DNA of 64,000 nt. It comes from Minicystis rosea. GTDB lineage: Bacteria; Myxococcota_A; Polyangia; Polyangiales; Polyangiaceae. The notes beneath the pieces were generated by a model. That model saw only the letters and a list, made by a program, of their open reading frames with translations, was not told the origin of the DNA and searched no databases. The stretch covers positions 1,764,501 through 1,828,500 of the forward strand of contig CP016211.1 in the NCBI GenBank assembly GCA_001931535.1, given 5' to 3'. Of this stretch, positions 17,999 to 29,261 are shown piece after piece (positions within the stretch are counted from its first letter, which is position 1; each line of letters starts with the position of its first letter). A program made the position numbers and the translations under genes.

Positions 17999-18265
17999 GC
18001 GCGAACGCGGCCGCAACGGCACGCCGCAGATATTCCGCGGGATCGACGCCCACGAGCTTCGCGCTCTCGAGCAACGAATAGAACAACGCCGCCACCTGCG
18101 TGCCGCGCAGCGAGCGGGAGCCGTAGTGATTTTTCCGGCCCACGACGGGGCCGCGCAACGAGCGATCGCCGGGATTATTGTCCAGCGGCAGCGCGGGATC
18201 GTCCACGAAGCGGCAGAGCAGACTCCAGCGATTCGTCAGGTAGCGAATCGCCTCGTACAACCGCG
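17999..18265 (-). pseudogene. IS66-family transposase, C-terminal fragment
   Basis: About 88 residues of the TnpC-type transposase end: YEAIRYLTNRW, FVDDPALPLDNNPGDRSLRG (the DNN-E/D region that holds the last acidic catalytic residue in the family, here D in place of E), then VGRKNHYGSRSLRGTQVAALFYSLLESAKLVGVDPAEYL. The rest of the ~500-residue protein is absent. It abuts the broken IS481 gene at its 3' end. Replacement of the catalytic Glu in N-N-x-x-E by Asp is seen in the sequence and fits a dead copy. Confidence 0.75.
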
Positions 18266-18314
18266 TTCCCGGCTTCCGTTCCGCGCCGCCCGGTCGCGTG
18301 CTTGGGTCAGCTCT

Positions 18315-18797
18315 TCAGAGCTTGGCAGCCACCGCTGCGAGCTGGTCTGCGCAGATGCCCCAGCCCTCAAGGAAGCCCATCTTCTCGTGCGCCTGGCGGT
18401 CTTCGACCGTCCAGTGCCGCGCCCGGGCGATGTACCGGGTCTTGCCGTCCTCGTTCTCGAACGTGAGGGTCACCGTCATGAAGGGCTTCTGCGAGGGCTT
18501 CCAGGCCTCCGTGTAGGCATCGGTGAAGACGAGCTTCTCGTTGGGGACGACCTCGAGGTACACGCCCCGGTTGGGGAACTCCTGCCCGTCGGCGGACCGC
18601 ATGACGATGTGGCTCGACCCACCGGGCCGCACGTCGAGCTCGACGTGCGGCGTGGTGAAGGGCGGCGGCGCGAACCACTGCTTGAGCAGCTCCGGCGTCG
18701 TCCACGCCTTGTAGAGTTTCTCGCGGGGCACGTTGATGAGGCGGCTCAGCACCAGCTCGCGGTCGTCGGTCGGGGTGATGTCGTTGTCGCGGGACAT
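18315..18797 (-). CDS. SRPBCC (AHSA1-like) domain protein
   Basis: 160 residues. START-like ligand-binding fold of the AHSA1 group: ELVLSRLINVPREKLYKAWTTPELLKQWFAPPP at residues ~13-45, DVRPGGSSHIVM, and the C-terminal helix EKMGFLEGWGICADQLAAV. The start is set at ATG 18797, with AGGAG 7 nt upstream; the ATG at 18803 would be too close to it. Proteins of this group often travel with DGPF/YCII and DoxX genes, as here, but the function of the set is not known. Inside the IS481-bounded segment. Codon use is like that of resident genes. Confidence 0.85.
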   Translation of the reverse strand: MSRDNDITPTDDRELVLSRLINVPREKLYKAWTTPELLKQWFAPPPFTTPHVELDVRPGGSSHIVMRSADGQEFPNRGVYLEVVPNEKLVFTDAYTEAWKPSQKPFMTVTLTFENEDGKTRYIARARHWTVEDRQAHEKMGFLEGWGICADQLAAVAAKL

Positions 18798-19525
18798 GTT
18801 CATTCTCCTCGTTTCGGGTGATGTCGACGATCGAGAGCGCGGTGCGACTTCATGAGCACGCTCATCGACGTGCCTCCACCGGGCCTCTCGTTCGACCCGA
18901 AGACATGGACGGCGCGCCGAGGCGCGACTCATCGGTGGTCGCGTCTTTTTTCGCGGGACGAAGTCCACGTGCCCCGGAGCAGGCGATCCAGCACTCGGAG
19001 ATATCTTTCGTGGAGCCGGCAGAAGCAGCGCTCCACACATAACGCTACGCAACAAACTGTTCGCTACAGTCCTTGACGGCCACGACGCCCGCGAGCGCGG
19101 GAGCATGGCGATGAGTCCGCGCATGGCCGAGGTCTTGCCGGCTGGCCGGAGCACGAGCGGTCCCGGCCCAATAGCCCGCAGGGCTTCGCGGCACGGGCGG
19201 TGTGATTTCCGACTGGCAGGGCGGCCCACCTTTCCCGGCGGTGCACACCATCGTCGCCGCCACGTCCGAGCTGCACGCCGTAGATCTTGGCGATGGAGGC
19301 GCGACCGTCATCCCGTCAGACGCACCGCCATCGCCATCGCCATCGCTGTGTTGAGCGCGATCCATCCGTACCGCTCCCATCGCGGCATGACGCGCACACT
19401 CATCTCGTACCAAGACACGACCCGCAGGCAGAACGAAGCCGCGAGGATCCCCGCACCGAGGGCACTCACCACGGTCACCATCTACGTCGCGCCTCGCCAC
19501 GCCTGCGCGCACGGACACACGAGGA
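18798..19525. other. degenerate stretch inside the mobile region
   Basis: 728 bp with no convincing gene. A 57-codon minus-strand frame at 19308-19481 codes a hydrophobic peptide starting MVTVVSALGAGILAASFCL and having a second hydrophobic stretch; it looks like part of a small membrane protein that has decayed. Nothing else was recognised. Confidence 0.35.
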
Positions 19526-19846
19526 TTACTTCTTGGCCGCCTGCGCGCAGAGGCGCGCTTCCTGTTCCTTCAGCTCGGGCGTGAGCGCCTCGCCGAAGTC
19601 CGCCGGATCGAAGACCTGACGGAGCTCGAGCTCGGACTCGCCGATCATCGGGTTGGGGCAGCGCTTCGCCCATTCGATCGCCTCTTCCTTCGACTTCACC
19701 TGCCAGAGCCAGAAGCCGGCGAGCAGCTCCGTCGTTTCGGCAAACGGCCCGTCGATGACAGTCCGCTTGATGCCCGAAAAACGCACGCGGGCGCCCTTCG
19801 AGCTCGGGTGCAGCCATTCGCCCCCGAGCATCACGCCGGCCTTCAC
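19526..19846 (-). pseudogene. DGPF/YCII-domain protein lacking its N-terminus
   Basis: 106 residues from GTG 19846. The sequence LGGEWLHPSSKGARVRF, IDGPFAETTELLAGFWLWQVKSKEEAIEWAKRCP, ELELRQVFDPADFG is the C-terminal three quarters of a YCII-like DGPF protein. Family members normally begin about 35-40 residues earlier with an MKYMLL-type strand; here an in-frame TAG lies 18 bp upstream of the first possible start. The fold would lack its first beta strand and helix, so this is probably a remnant. It belongs to the same inserted segment as the SRPBCC gene. Confidence 0.65.
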
Positions 19847-19971
19847 CTCGCCCGGAGCAGCCTAGGCTTCACCCAGGCTACGAACGAGGGCGGTGCGATC
19901 GACACACTGGTCGGTCCGCCTAGACGGTGATCACATGTCGCGCCGACGGCAATCAGGCAGCATCCTGCGGA

Positions 19972-20409
19972 TCATCCGCGCGGCTCGTGCCACGGCAGGA
20001 ACACGCGCAGCCGCTCGTCCCTCAAGAAGAGCCCTCCCCAGATCATCGCGGCCACGTAAACCGGGAACAAGACGTGGCTGAACAGCGGGTTCCCGACCCG
20101 CACGTGCGTCGCAATCGCGCCGCCGAGATAGCCGGTCAGCAGCACCCCACCCAGCACCGAGGTGCGCGGCAACGCATACGTGACGACGCTCACGAGCAGC
20201 GTGATCCCGATGCCGCGGATCGCGCTCGCGGGATAGCCGAGCTCGGCGCTCGCCTCTGCCACCATCGGTGCTGCGAACACCTTCACAAGGGCATCGAAGA
20301 GCAGGAAGGCCACCGACAGGCCACTCAGGATGCGGCCGGCCCAGACCCGCTTGTTCGAGAGCGGCAGCGACTCCATGGCATGCTCGGACTGCGCAACCTT
20401 CGTATTCAT
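19972..20409 (-). CDS. DoxX-like small membrane protein
   Basis: 145 residues from ATG 20409, with AAGGAG 8 nt upstream. Four hydrophobic segments at about 23-43 (WAGRILSGLSVAFLLFDALVK), 63-85, 90-105 and 112-128, in the DoxX_2/DoxX-like arrangement. These inner-membrane proteins are linked to redox or thiol homeostasis in some bacteria, but this subgroup is uncharacterised. It lies with SRPBCC and DGPF genes in the same orientation inside the mobile segment; the three may once have formed one unit. Confidence 0.75.
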   Translation of the reverse strand: MNTKVAQSEHAMESLPLSNKRVWAGRILSGLSVAFLLFDALVKVFAAPMVAEASAELGYPASAIRGIGITLLVSVVTYALPRTSVLGGVLLTGYLGGAIATHVRVGNPLFSHVLFPVYVAAMIWGGLFLRDERLRVFLPWHEPRG

Positions 20410-20879
20410 GGCAATTCTCCTTCTGGGCTTGGCTCGGATGTTGCTCGCGTGAGCTTCGTTCTCGACGAGGGAGGCTCCGCGGTCGATTCGAGCGCTTAGA
20501 CCGCCCGCGGGCGCCTGACTCATCGGTCGGCCGTGAGATTTTTTGAGCTGGAGCACGGGATGCTTCGGCGCTCGGGGGGCGGCGGCAGCCCGAAGAGCGC
20601 GCGAGCACCTACGGCGCATCGCTCCACGGGCAGGTGCGATCGGTCGGCGCGTGGCTCAAGCGCGAGGCCACGCGCTCCTAACATTCTCGAAACAGAGCCT
20701 GAGGGACTACATGAGCGGTTTAGAAATGTCCGGGGATGACGGTGCTCTCGCAGGCGCTCGCCGTGCACGACGGCGCCCACTGGGTCGCGCAGGGCAAGAG
20801 CGGCATCGGTATTGGCGGCTCGATCGATTTCATCGCGCGGGGGGCAAGACCTGTGAGGTCTATGGCGTCGGCCTCTTCA
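20410..20879. other. stretch between DoxX-like gene and transposase remnant
   Basis: 470 bp. It holds the upstream region of the DoxX-like gene and then DNA that is open in several frames without recognisable protein similarity. The junction with the second part of the IS481 transposase gene lies near 20880, where RVVRF-type sequence begins. Confidence 0.3.
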
Positions 20880-21481
20880 CCCACGTCGCCGGTGCGCCGA
20901 CCGCGGCCCGCGTGGTTCGCTTCAACACTTCGAGCGCGCGTTTCGCGAGTTCGGGCTGCCTCGGCGCATCCGCTCGGACAATGGTCCTCCGTTCGCGACG
21001 ACGGGCATCGGCGGGCTGAGCGAGCTCAGCGTGTGGTGGATCAAGCTCGGGATCGTGCCGGAGCGGATCGAGCCTGGCAAACCGCAGCAGAATGGTCGTC
21101 ACGAGCGGATGCACCGCACGCTGAAGGACGACAAGCGCAGCAGCTGTCGTTCGACCGGTGGCGTCACGAGTACAACGACATCCGGCCGCACGAGGCTCTC
21201 GCGCAGCAGACGCCGTCGTCGCAATACACGACGTCACGACGGGTGATGCCTGCGTCGCTGTCGTCTCCGGAGTATCCGGCGACGATGGCAGTGCGTCGCG
21301 TGCAGTCGAAGGGTCAAATCAAGTGGCAGGGCCAGCATGTTCACCTGACGCATCTGCTGCGCGAAGAGCCGGTGGGCCTGGAGCAGCTCGACGAGCAGCG
21401 CTGGCGACTGCACTACGGGCCCGTGGTGCTGGCGGAGCTGACGATGCACGGCAAAGAGCTGCGCCTCGACAAGCAGCGTTG
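20880..21481 (+). pseudogene. IS481-family transposase, C-terminal half with frameshifts
   Basis: Recognisable in pieces of different frames: FERAFREFGLPRRIRSDNGPPFATTG and LSVWWIKLGIVPERIEPGKPQQNGRHERMHRTLK (from about 20928 to 21125) give the second Asp and the DDE Glu of the integrase core (SDNGPP, NGRHERMH). A frameshift after about 21130 is followed by LSFDRWRHEYNDIRPHEAL and a complete C-terminal domain to the stop at 21481. At least one further frame change lies near 20925. Same family and strand as the N-terminal fragment at 17824. Confidence 0.8.
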
Positions 21482-21716
21482 AAGGAACACGAGCGCGCTT
21501 CGACGAAGAAGACGTCGAGCCCTTCACCGCGTCGAGCCTGGCGCCGTGCTCGGGCGCATCAAGGGTGCGCCCGAGCCGCCGGCTCGGGCCGGCTTCGCCG
21601 CGGGGGCTCGCGGCTCCGGATGGCATCACCGGAGCTGCCCGTTGGTGAGACCGGACCTGGCTGCGCCGGCTCCTGCTTCTACTCCTCCCGGAGCAGGGGA
21701 CCGACGACCCCGAAAG

Positions 21717-21759
21717 TGTCACCCAGGGTCCCGGTCTAAAGTGTCACCCAAGGACCCGG
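21717..21759. repeat. right terminal repeats of the mobile element
   Basis: TGTCACCCAGGGTCCCGG at 21717-21734 is the exact inverse of the inner left repeat, and TGTCACCCAAGGACCCGG at 21742-21759 is a diverged outer copy, again 25 bp apart. The 21482-21716 stretch before them has no gene. Confidence 0.7.
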
Positions 21760-21799
21760 CCGCACCGTGCTGGGTGGGATGGTTGAGCATGCTCCCGGG

Positions 21800-22135
21800 G
21801 GGAGGAGCGCTTCCCAAGGTCGAGGTGTGACTCACCTCAGGCGCGAGGAGCGCTCCGAAGGTCCAGGGTGTGGCTCACCTCAGGCAGGGGGAACGCTCCC
21901 GAAGGTCGAGGTGTGGCTCACCTGACTCGCGAGGAGCGCGCCGAAAGTCGAGGTGTGGCTCACCTCAGGCGGGGAGAACGCTCCCCAAGGTCGAGGTGTG
22001 GCTCACCTCAGGCGCGAGGAGCGCGCCGAAAGTCGAGGTGTGACTCACCTCAGGCGCGAGGAGCGCGCCGAAGGTCGAGGTGTGACTCACCTCAGGCGCC
22101 AGGAGCGCGCCGAAGGTCGAGGTGTGGCCGCACGC
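21800..22135. repeat. tandem array of eight ~42-bp hairpin units
   Basis: Eight units whose stem-loop GAGGTGTGACTCACCTC (or close variants) begins at 21822, 21865, 21908, 21950, 21993, 22035, 22077 and 22119, a steady spacing of 42-43 bp. Between stems is a GC-rich spacer of the type GCGAGGAGCGCGCCGAAGGT. The last unit has lost the right arm. The array lies between the right end of the IS481-like element and the gyrA stop (22216). There are no variable spacers, so it is not a CRISPR array. Confidence 0.8.
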
Positions 22136-22215
22136 CCGGGTGGGGCGGTTCGCGAGAGAGGTGGTGTGCTGAGGGGAGACCCGGTGGGGCGTGATGGGGA
22201 TCACGCCCCAGCGAC

Positions 22216-24885
<2,670 letters not shown>

Positions 24886-25184
24886 GCGGATGGCGCTCCG
24901 TTGCGCCGTGTTTCAAGGCCTCGGACTGACGATCCCGAACCGCTTGGGGCCGGGGCTCGGGCCGCATGCGGCCCGGGTTTGGGCGCGCTCGCGACCCCGT
25001 TCTGACGATGCGGCGGGCGCGCCCGCGCGACATCCCACCCGCGCGCAGCGACCGGCCTCCTGCGAGCCCGAACGCGAAGCGCGGAGCACTGTCAACTAGT
25101 CCAGTGATGGCCCGGGTGCAAAGGGTTTGGCAGGCCGAATCACGGGCTGCTCACGCGCTGCTTCAGGGGCTGCTCACGGGCTGC
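24886..25184. other. intergenic region upstream of gyrA
   Basis: 299 bp holding the gyrA promoter. Near 24958-24975 is an inverted repeat CGGGCCGCATGCGGCCCG, a diverged relative of the REP-like palindromes. No small gene was recognised. Confidence 0.4.
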
Positions 25185-26282
25185 CTACGGGCTCGACGAC
25201 GCGATCGGGACGAGCGGATCGCACTTGGCCAGGACGGTCACGCCCGCGAGCGCGGTGGCGAAGCAGGTGGCCGTGCCCGTGGGCACCGGCATGTCTTCGT
25301 AGGCGTTCACGGTGAACGCGTAGCCCTCGCCGGCCGTGATGCCCTGCTGGAAGAGCACGGCCGCATCGGCCTTGCAGGCGAAGTCTTTCTTCTCCATCCC
25401 CGCGAGGGACGGATCGAGCGGAAGGATGTCGAACTTGGTGACCGTGCCCATGTCGGCGACGCAGGCGAGCGAGCTCAGCGTGGCGCTCGGGACCACGCGC
25501 ACGCCCGTCGTGGTCGGGGGCAGCGAGGTGTTCGTTTCGAGCGGGGCGCAGGGGCCGATCTCGACGCGCTCGTAGTAGTCCGTGCCGACGCCTTGGACGC
25601 CGCCGCAGGGGCTGTTCTCCGGGGACGTCCAGCGCGGCGTGGCGGGCTCCAACGTGCCCGCGTGCACCATGTGGCGATCGCCCTGCGCGGTCGTGTACTG
25701 GCAGACGTTGACGAGGACGGTCGCGCCGTTCTCGCTGACCGTCTTGCAGATGCCGGCGTCGAGCTGCTGCTTGGGGAGCGGCTGGCAGCGACCGTAGCAG
25801 CCGTTGGCGAAGCAGTCGGCGTCTCTCTCGCAGAGGCCCGCGCCGAGCGGCGCCGCGCCCGTGCCGATGCACTGCGCGTACGCGGGCTGCTGGCTGCACA
25901 CGGCCCGGAGCGTCGAGGCGTTCTCTTCGTAGCCGTCGATCTCCGCGTTGTAGCGGTGCCCGGCGACGCCGTTGGTGAAGGCCACGCGCTGGCTGCACGG
26001 CGTCGGATCCGACGACGAGAGGGTGACCGGAAACCCGGGCGCGCCTTCGTCAGGGCCGAGATCGATGAAGGTGACGACGTAGCTGCGCATCGCGCCCGGC
26101 AGATCGGCGCAGAGCAGGCCCGGCGTGGCTTCGAGGAACTCCGCGGGATCGATCTCGATGATCGGCTGGCCGATCAGCGTCGACGTCGAGGAAGTGGTGT
26201 CCGTCGTCGCGACGCAGCCGGCGGCGAAGGGAAGGGCAAAGAGGGCGGGGAGGGCGATCCATCCCGTGCGGCGCGGTCGCAT
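25185..26282 (-). CDS. exported lipoprotein, function unknown
   Basis: 365 residues from ATG 26282. Signal peptide ending LPFAAGC (Cys23). The mature protein has about 16 Cys, including CERDADCFANGCYGRC near the middle, and is otherwise beta-rich without a recognised domain. Repeated phrases such as SSLACVADMGTVTKFDILPLDPSLAG are not familiar. It starts 47 bp after the stop of the next upstream lipoprotein gene, so the two are likely one transcript encoding a pair of exported proteins. Confidence 0.75.
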   Translation of the reverse strand: MRPRRTGWIALPALFALPFAAGCVATTDTTSSTSTLIGQPIIEIDPAEFLEATPGLLCADLPGAMRSYVVTFIDLGPDEGAPGFPVTLSSSDPTPCSQRVAFTNGVAGHRYNAEIDGYEENASTLRAVCSQQPAYAQCIGTGAAPLGAGLCERDADCFANGCYGRCQPLPKQQLDAGICKTVSENGATVLVNVCQYTTAQGDRHMVHAGTLEPATPRWTSPENSPCGGVQGVGTDYYERVEIGPCAPLETNTSLPPTTTGVRVVPSATLSSLACVADMGTVTKFDILPLDPSLAGMEKKDFACKADAAVLFQQGITAGEGYAFTVNAYEDMPVPTGTATCFATALAGVTVLAKCDPLVPIASSSP

Positions 26283-26329
26283 CCTCGCGGCGGAGTAGTC
26301 GATGGACGCAGCCGATGCCAGCGAAAGCG

Positions 26330-26968
26330 TCACCCGCCGCCGGAGCCGCCCGAGCCGCTCTTGCCACCCGTACCAGTGCCGCCCGTGCCCATGCCGGTGC
26401 TTCCTCCCGTGCTGCCCGTGCTGCCGGTGCCGCCACCAGTTCCCGCGTCGCCGCCGTCGGTGTCGCCGTCGCTGCCGTCCGCGTCGGCGCCCGCATCGGG
26501 AGCGGCGACCCACGCGCAGGCCTCGAGCACCTCGGGGCAGTGCATGATGATGTTGCAGGGCGTGAGCTCGAGCTCGACGTAGACCGGGCCACCATCGACC
26601 AGGGTCGCGTTCAGCATCTGGCAGGTCGCCCCGGTGCGCAGGGTCTGTCCGGGGCAACCCACGCCGGTGCCGGCTTCCGCCGCGCCGGTGCCGCAAGCTT
26701 GAAGGGCCGCGATGCAGGGCGGCGCGAGGGTGTTGAGATCACCCGCGTCGGGGTTGCCGGTGCCGAGGAGGCAAGCGTCTCGGTAGAAGCGCTTGCACGC
26801 GGCGACGTCGAAGCCGGCGGTGCAGGCCGGCGCGAGATCGCAGCGGACGCTTTCGATCTGGCGGCACGCTTCGATGTTCTGGGCATCCGTGCCGCAGCTC
26901 ACGAGCGCGAAGCCGACCGGCAAGGACGCGAGGACGGCGGCGAGGAGGAGGCGAGCGACCGGGCGCAC
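26330..26968 (-). CDS. Cys-rich lipoprotein with Gly/Ser tail
   Basis: 212 residues. Signal peptide ending GFALVSC (Cys25). The middle has about nine Cys in a compact helical-looking domain (IEACRQIESVRCDLAPACTA, CKRFYRDACLLG). The last ~50 residues are Gly/Ser/Asp/Thr-rich and low-complexity (DAGADADGSDGDTDGG then GTGGS repeats), unusual at a C-terminus since myxobacterial lipoproteins tend to have such linkers after the lipid Cys. First gene of a pair with the 25185 lipoprotein gene. Confidence 0.75.
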   Translation of the reverse strand: MRPVARLLLAAVLASLPVGFALVSCGTDAQNIEACRQIESVRCDLAPACTAGFDVAACKRFYRDACLLGTGNPDAGDLNTLAPPCIAALQACGTGAAEAGTGVGCPGQTLRTGATCQMLNATLVDGGPVYVELELTPCNIIMHCPEVLEACAWVAAPDAGADADGSDGDTDGGDAGTGGGTGSTGSTGGSTGMGTGGTGTGGKSGSGGSGGG

Positions 26969-27017
26969 CGGCAGGTGCCTAGCACGCGCAGCCGTGCGCG
27001 CGCGAGTTTTCGGCCGG

Positions 27018-27830
27018 TCACGTGTCCCGAGGCAGCGATCGGAAGGCGCGGAGGGCCGGCCGGCGCGGCGCCTCGGCCGATTGCGGCGCGGTCTCGGACA
27101 GGGCGGCCCGCGCCCGCGTCACCAACAGAATGGCCGCGATCGCGCTGGCGATCGCGATGAACGCGGTCCCCGCCAGCGTCGCGGGGCAGGGGATCCCGGG
27201 CGCGATGGCGAGCGGCGGCACCAACGGCCCGAGCAACAGCGCGAGCACGAGGTACGAGACGCGCTCGTGCCGGCGCATGAGCCCGTTCGGCAACACGAGC
27301 CCGAGACCATCGGTGCGCGCGCGCACGTAGCTGACGAGCGACGAAGCCACGAGGGCCGCGAGCGGCACGGCCAGCGTGCCGAGCCGATCGCGGTAGTAGA
27401 GCGACAGCCCGACGAACGGCGCCGCATCGGAGAGCCTGTCGATCACCGCGTCGAGGATGGCGCCGGCCGGCGACGCGCGACCCTGCGTGCGCGCGACCAG
27501 GCCATCGATGGCATCGAGCCCGCCGCCCGCTGCGATGCAGAGCGCCGCTTCGGGGAAATGCCCGATGGCGAGGAGCGGCACGCTCGCGAGCGAGAACGCG
27601 AGCGACAGCCACGTGAGCGTATCGGGCGAGACGCCGAGCCGCGCCAGCGCTCGACCGGCGGCCGCGAGCGCCCAGTAAAAGGCCTCCACCACCCAAGCGG
27701 GGCACAGCGCGCTCCCAGGTGAATCGCCGAGCCGCTCGTGCTTCAGGCGCCCCGATCGCATCACGCGCACCGCATACGAAAGCGCGATCGCTGTGAACAA
27801 AAGGAGCGCTGCAATCGAGAGGATCGGCAC
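27018..27830 (-). CDS. CDP-alcohol phosphatidyltransferase
   Basis: 270 residues from GTG 27830. Integral membrane enzyme that exchanges the CMP of a CDP-lipid (or CDP-alcohol) for an alcohol to make phospholipids. The full signature D-x2-D-G-x2-A-R-x8-G-x3-D-x3-D is present: Asp106, Asp109, Gly110, Ala113, Arg114, Gly123, Asp127 and Asp131. About seven TMs follow the usual layout, with an extra N-terminal TM (residues 3-24). Which phospholipid it makes cannot be told. An N-terminal extension upstream of GTG 27830 would be Arg/Ala-rich and was not accepted. Confidence 0.9.
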   Translation of the reverse strand: MPILSIAALLLFTAIALSYAVRVMRSGRLKHERLGDSPGSALCPAWVVEAFYWALAAAGRALARLGVSPDTLTWLSLAFSLASVPLLAIGHFPEAALCIAAGGGLDAIDGLVARTQGRASPAGAILDAVIDRLSDAAPFVGLSLYYRDRLGTLAVPLAALVASSLVSYVRARTDGLGLVLPNGLMRRHERVSYLVLALLLGPLVPPLAIAPGIPCPATLAGTAFIAIASAIAAILLVTRARAALSETAPQSAEAPRRPALRAFRSLPRDT

Positions 27831-28055
27831 CGGCAATGCCCTTGCACGCGGCGAGCCCGGGCGCGGAGGCGCGGCCCTTCGCGCGACGCTTCCGCTCGTC
27901 GCGACGACGCCGGTGCTTCGGCTCGCCCGCGCGTCCCGAGCTCCCGAAGGACGCGCTGACCACGACACCGAGCTTCGGGCCGGCGCGACGCACGCCGAGC
28001 GAACGAACGCGCGAGCCGGGCCCGAACGAGCTCGGCTCGCGCGATCGTCGATGGC

Positions 28056-29261
28056 TCACTCGCAGGTCACGATGGCGAGGCGAATCGAGCCGTCGCGCTG
28101 GGCATACGAGACGCCGAGCTCCGTGCCCTTGGCGGAGACGATGCGGGGGAAGCGCGCGGCCGCTTTGCCGGAGATCTTCAGCTCCTCGCCGACGGGGCCG
28201 CGGCTGGGATCGATGAGCGACAGGTAGACCGACGAAGGCCCGTCGCGCCATTGGTAGTACGTGACGGCAGCGCGCCCGCCGATGAACGCGACGTCGGGGT
28301 AGTTGGCGCTGCCGCTCGGCGGCGAGATTTGCTTCTCGTCGGAGGGCTTTCCGCCTTCGCCGATGGTCGCGAAGTAGATGGCCTCGTTGTCCGCGCCGCC
28401 GCGCGTGTCTTCCCAGACCACGAGGTAGCTGCCATCCGGCCCGGCCGCGACCCGCGGGACGTTGCCGCGACCCGCCGCCGTGCGGAAGGTGATCGGGCTC
28501 GGCACCTCGCCGCCGAGCGCCGACGGCAGCTTCGCGAAGCCGATCTGCGCGCCCACGCTCCACACCGCGGCCCCGCCGCTCCGCGCGCTGGCCACCGCCG
28601 CCTGCGCGCTGCCGGGCAGCGCGATCTGGCCGCTGAGCGCGCCGTCCTTGATCTCGCCGATCCTCGCTCCGCCGGCCTCGGTCCACGCGACGAGCGCGCC
28701 GTTCGCGGTCTCGGTCGCGTCGGGATGGGCCTCGTGGCTGCCCGCGCTGGCCACGGTGATGACCTTGCCGCGCGGCTTGCCGTCGGCGTCCACGTGCAGC
28801 GCGCGCACGTCGCCGCCCGCGCCCGCGAGCTCCTCCCAGGTCAACAAGAAGCCGCCGCCGGCGAGCGTCGTCACGGCGGGCGACACGGCCGCGCCCGGGC
28901 CGGAGGAGACGCGGTGCTCGCCGAGCACGCTGCCGTGATCGTCGGCGATGACGAGCACCACGTCGCCGCCGTTGTCGCGCGGATCGGTGTACGCGACGGC
29001 GAAGTGGCCGCCGCCGAAGGCGATCGCGGGTGTCTCGCCGTCGCCGATGATCTTGTCGCTCTTCACGGTGCAGCTCGTCACCGGCTTGGCCGGTTTGCTC
29101 GTCGACGAGCCTTGGCCTCCGGGCTCCTTGCCCGGCTTGCCCGGCTTACCGGTTCCATCCGGGCCCACCTGGACCGGATCCGCCGGTCCACAACCGATCG
29201 CCGCGACGGCGGCCAGACACGATGCGACGGCGCACGCGCGCCGAACAACGCTGTTGCGCAT
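28056..29261 (-). CDS. lipoprotein with beta-propeller-like repeats
   Basis: 401 residues from ATG 29261, with GGGGGAA upstream. Signal peptide ending AAVAAIGC (Cys24), then a Lys/Pro/Gly linker (GKPGKPGKEPGGQG). The rest is made of about six or seven ~50-residue units with motifs such as P-A-V-T-x-L-A-G-G-G-F-L-L-T-W and VPRVAAGPDGSYLVVWED, as seen in surface propeller proteins. No enzyme motif. Alone on its strand; the next gene upstream is 363 bp away. Confidence 0.75.
   Translation of the reverse strand: MRNSVVRRACAVASCLAAVAAIGCGPADPVQVGPDGTGKPGKPGKEPGGQGSSTSKPAKPVTSCTVKSDKIIGDGETPAIAFGGGHFAVAYTDPRDNGGDVVLVIADDHGSVLGEHRVSSGPGAAVSPAVTTLAGGGFLLTWEELAGAGGDVRALHVDADGKPRGKVITVASAGSHEAHPDATETANGALVAWTEAGGARIGEIKDGALSGQIALPGSAQAAVASARSGGAAVWSVGAQIGFAKLPSALGGEVPSPITFRTAAGRGNVPRVAAGPDGSYLVVWEDTRGGADNEAIYFATIGEGGKPSDEKQISPPSGSANYPDVAFIGGRAAVTYYQWRDGPSSVYLSLIDPSRGPVGEELKISGKAAARFPRIVSAKGTELGVSYAQRDGSIRLAIVTCE

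Larger units (their letters stand above)
17742..21759. mobile_element. decayed IS481-family element carrying inserted genes
   Basis: About 4 kb bounded by paired 18-bp inverted repeats. The left end keeps the first ~58 codons of an IS481-family transposase (17824-17997) and the right end its C-terminal half (about 20900-21481). Between them lie an IS66 transposase fragment on the other strand and about 2.6 kb with SRPBCC, truncated DGPF and DoxX-like genes. The transposase cannot be intact. No clear target-site duplication was seen. The element is flanked by the GH43 gene and a hairpin array. Confidence 0.65.

Noticed and set aside
21800..22135. CRISPR array
   Set aside because: The repeat-like arms alternate with spacers that are themselves repeated, not unique, and no cas gene lies near.
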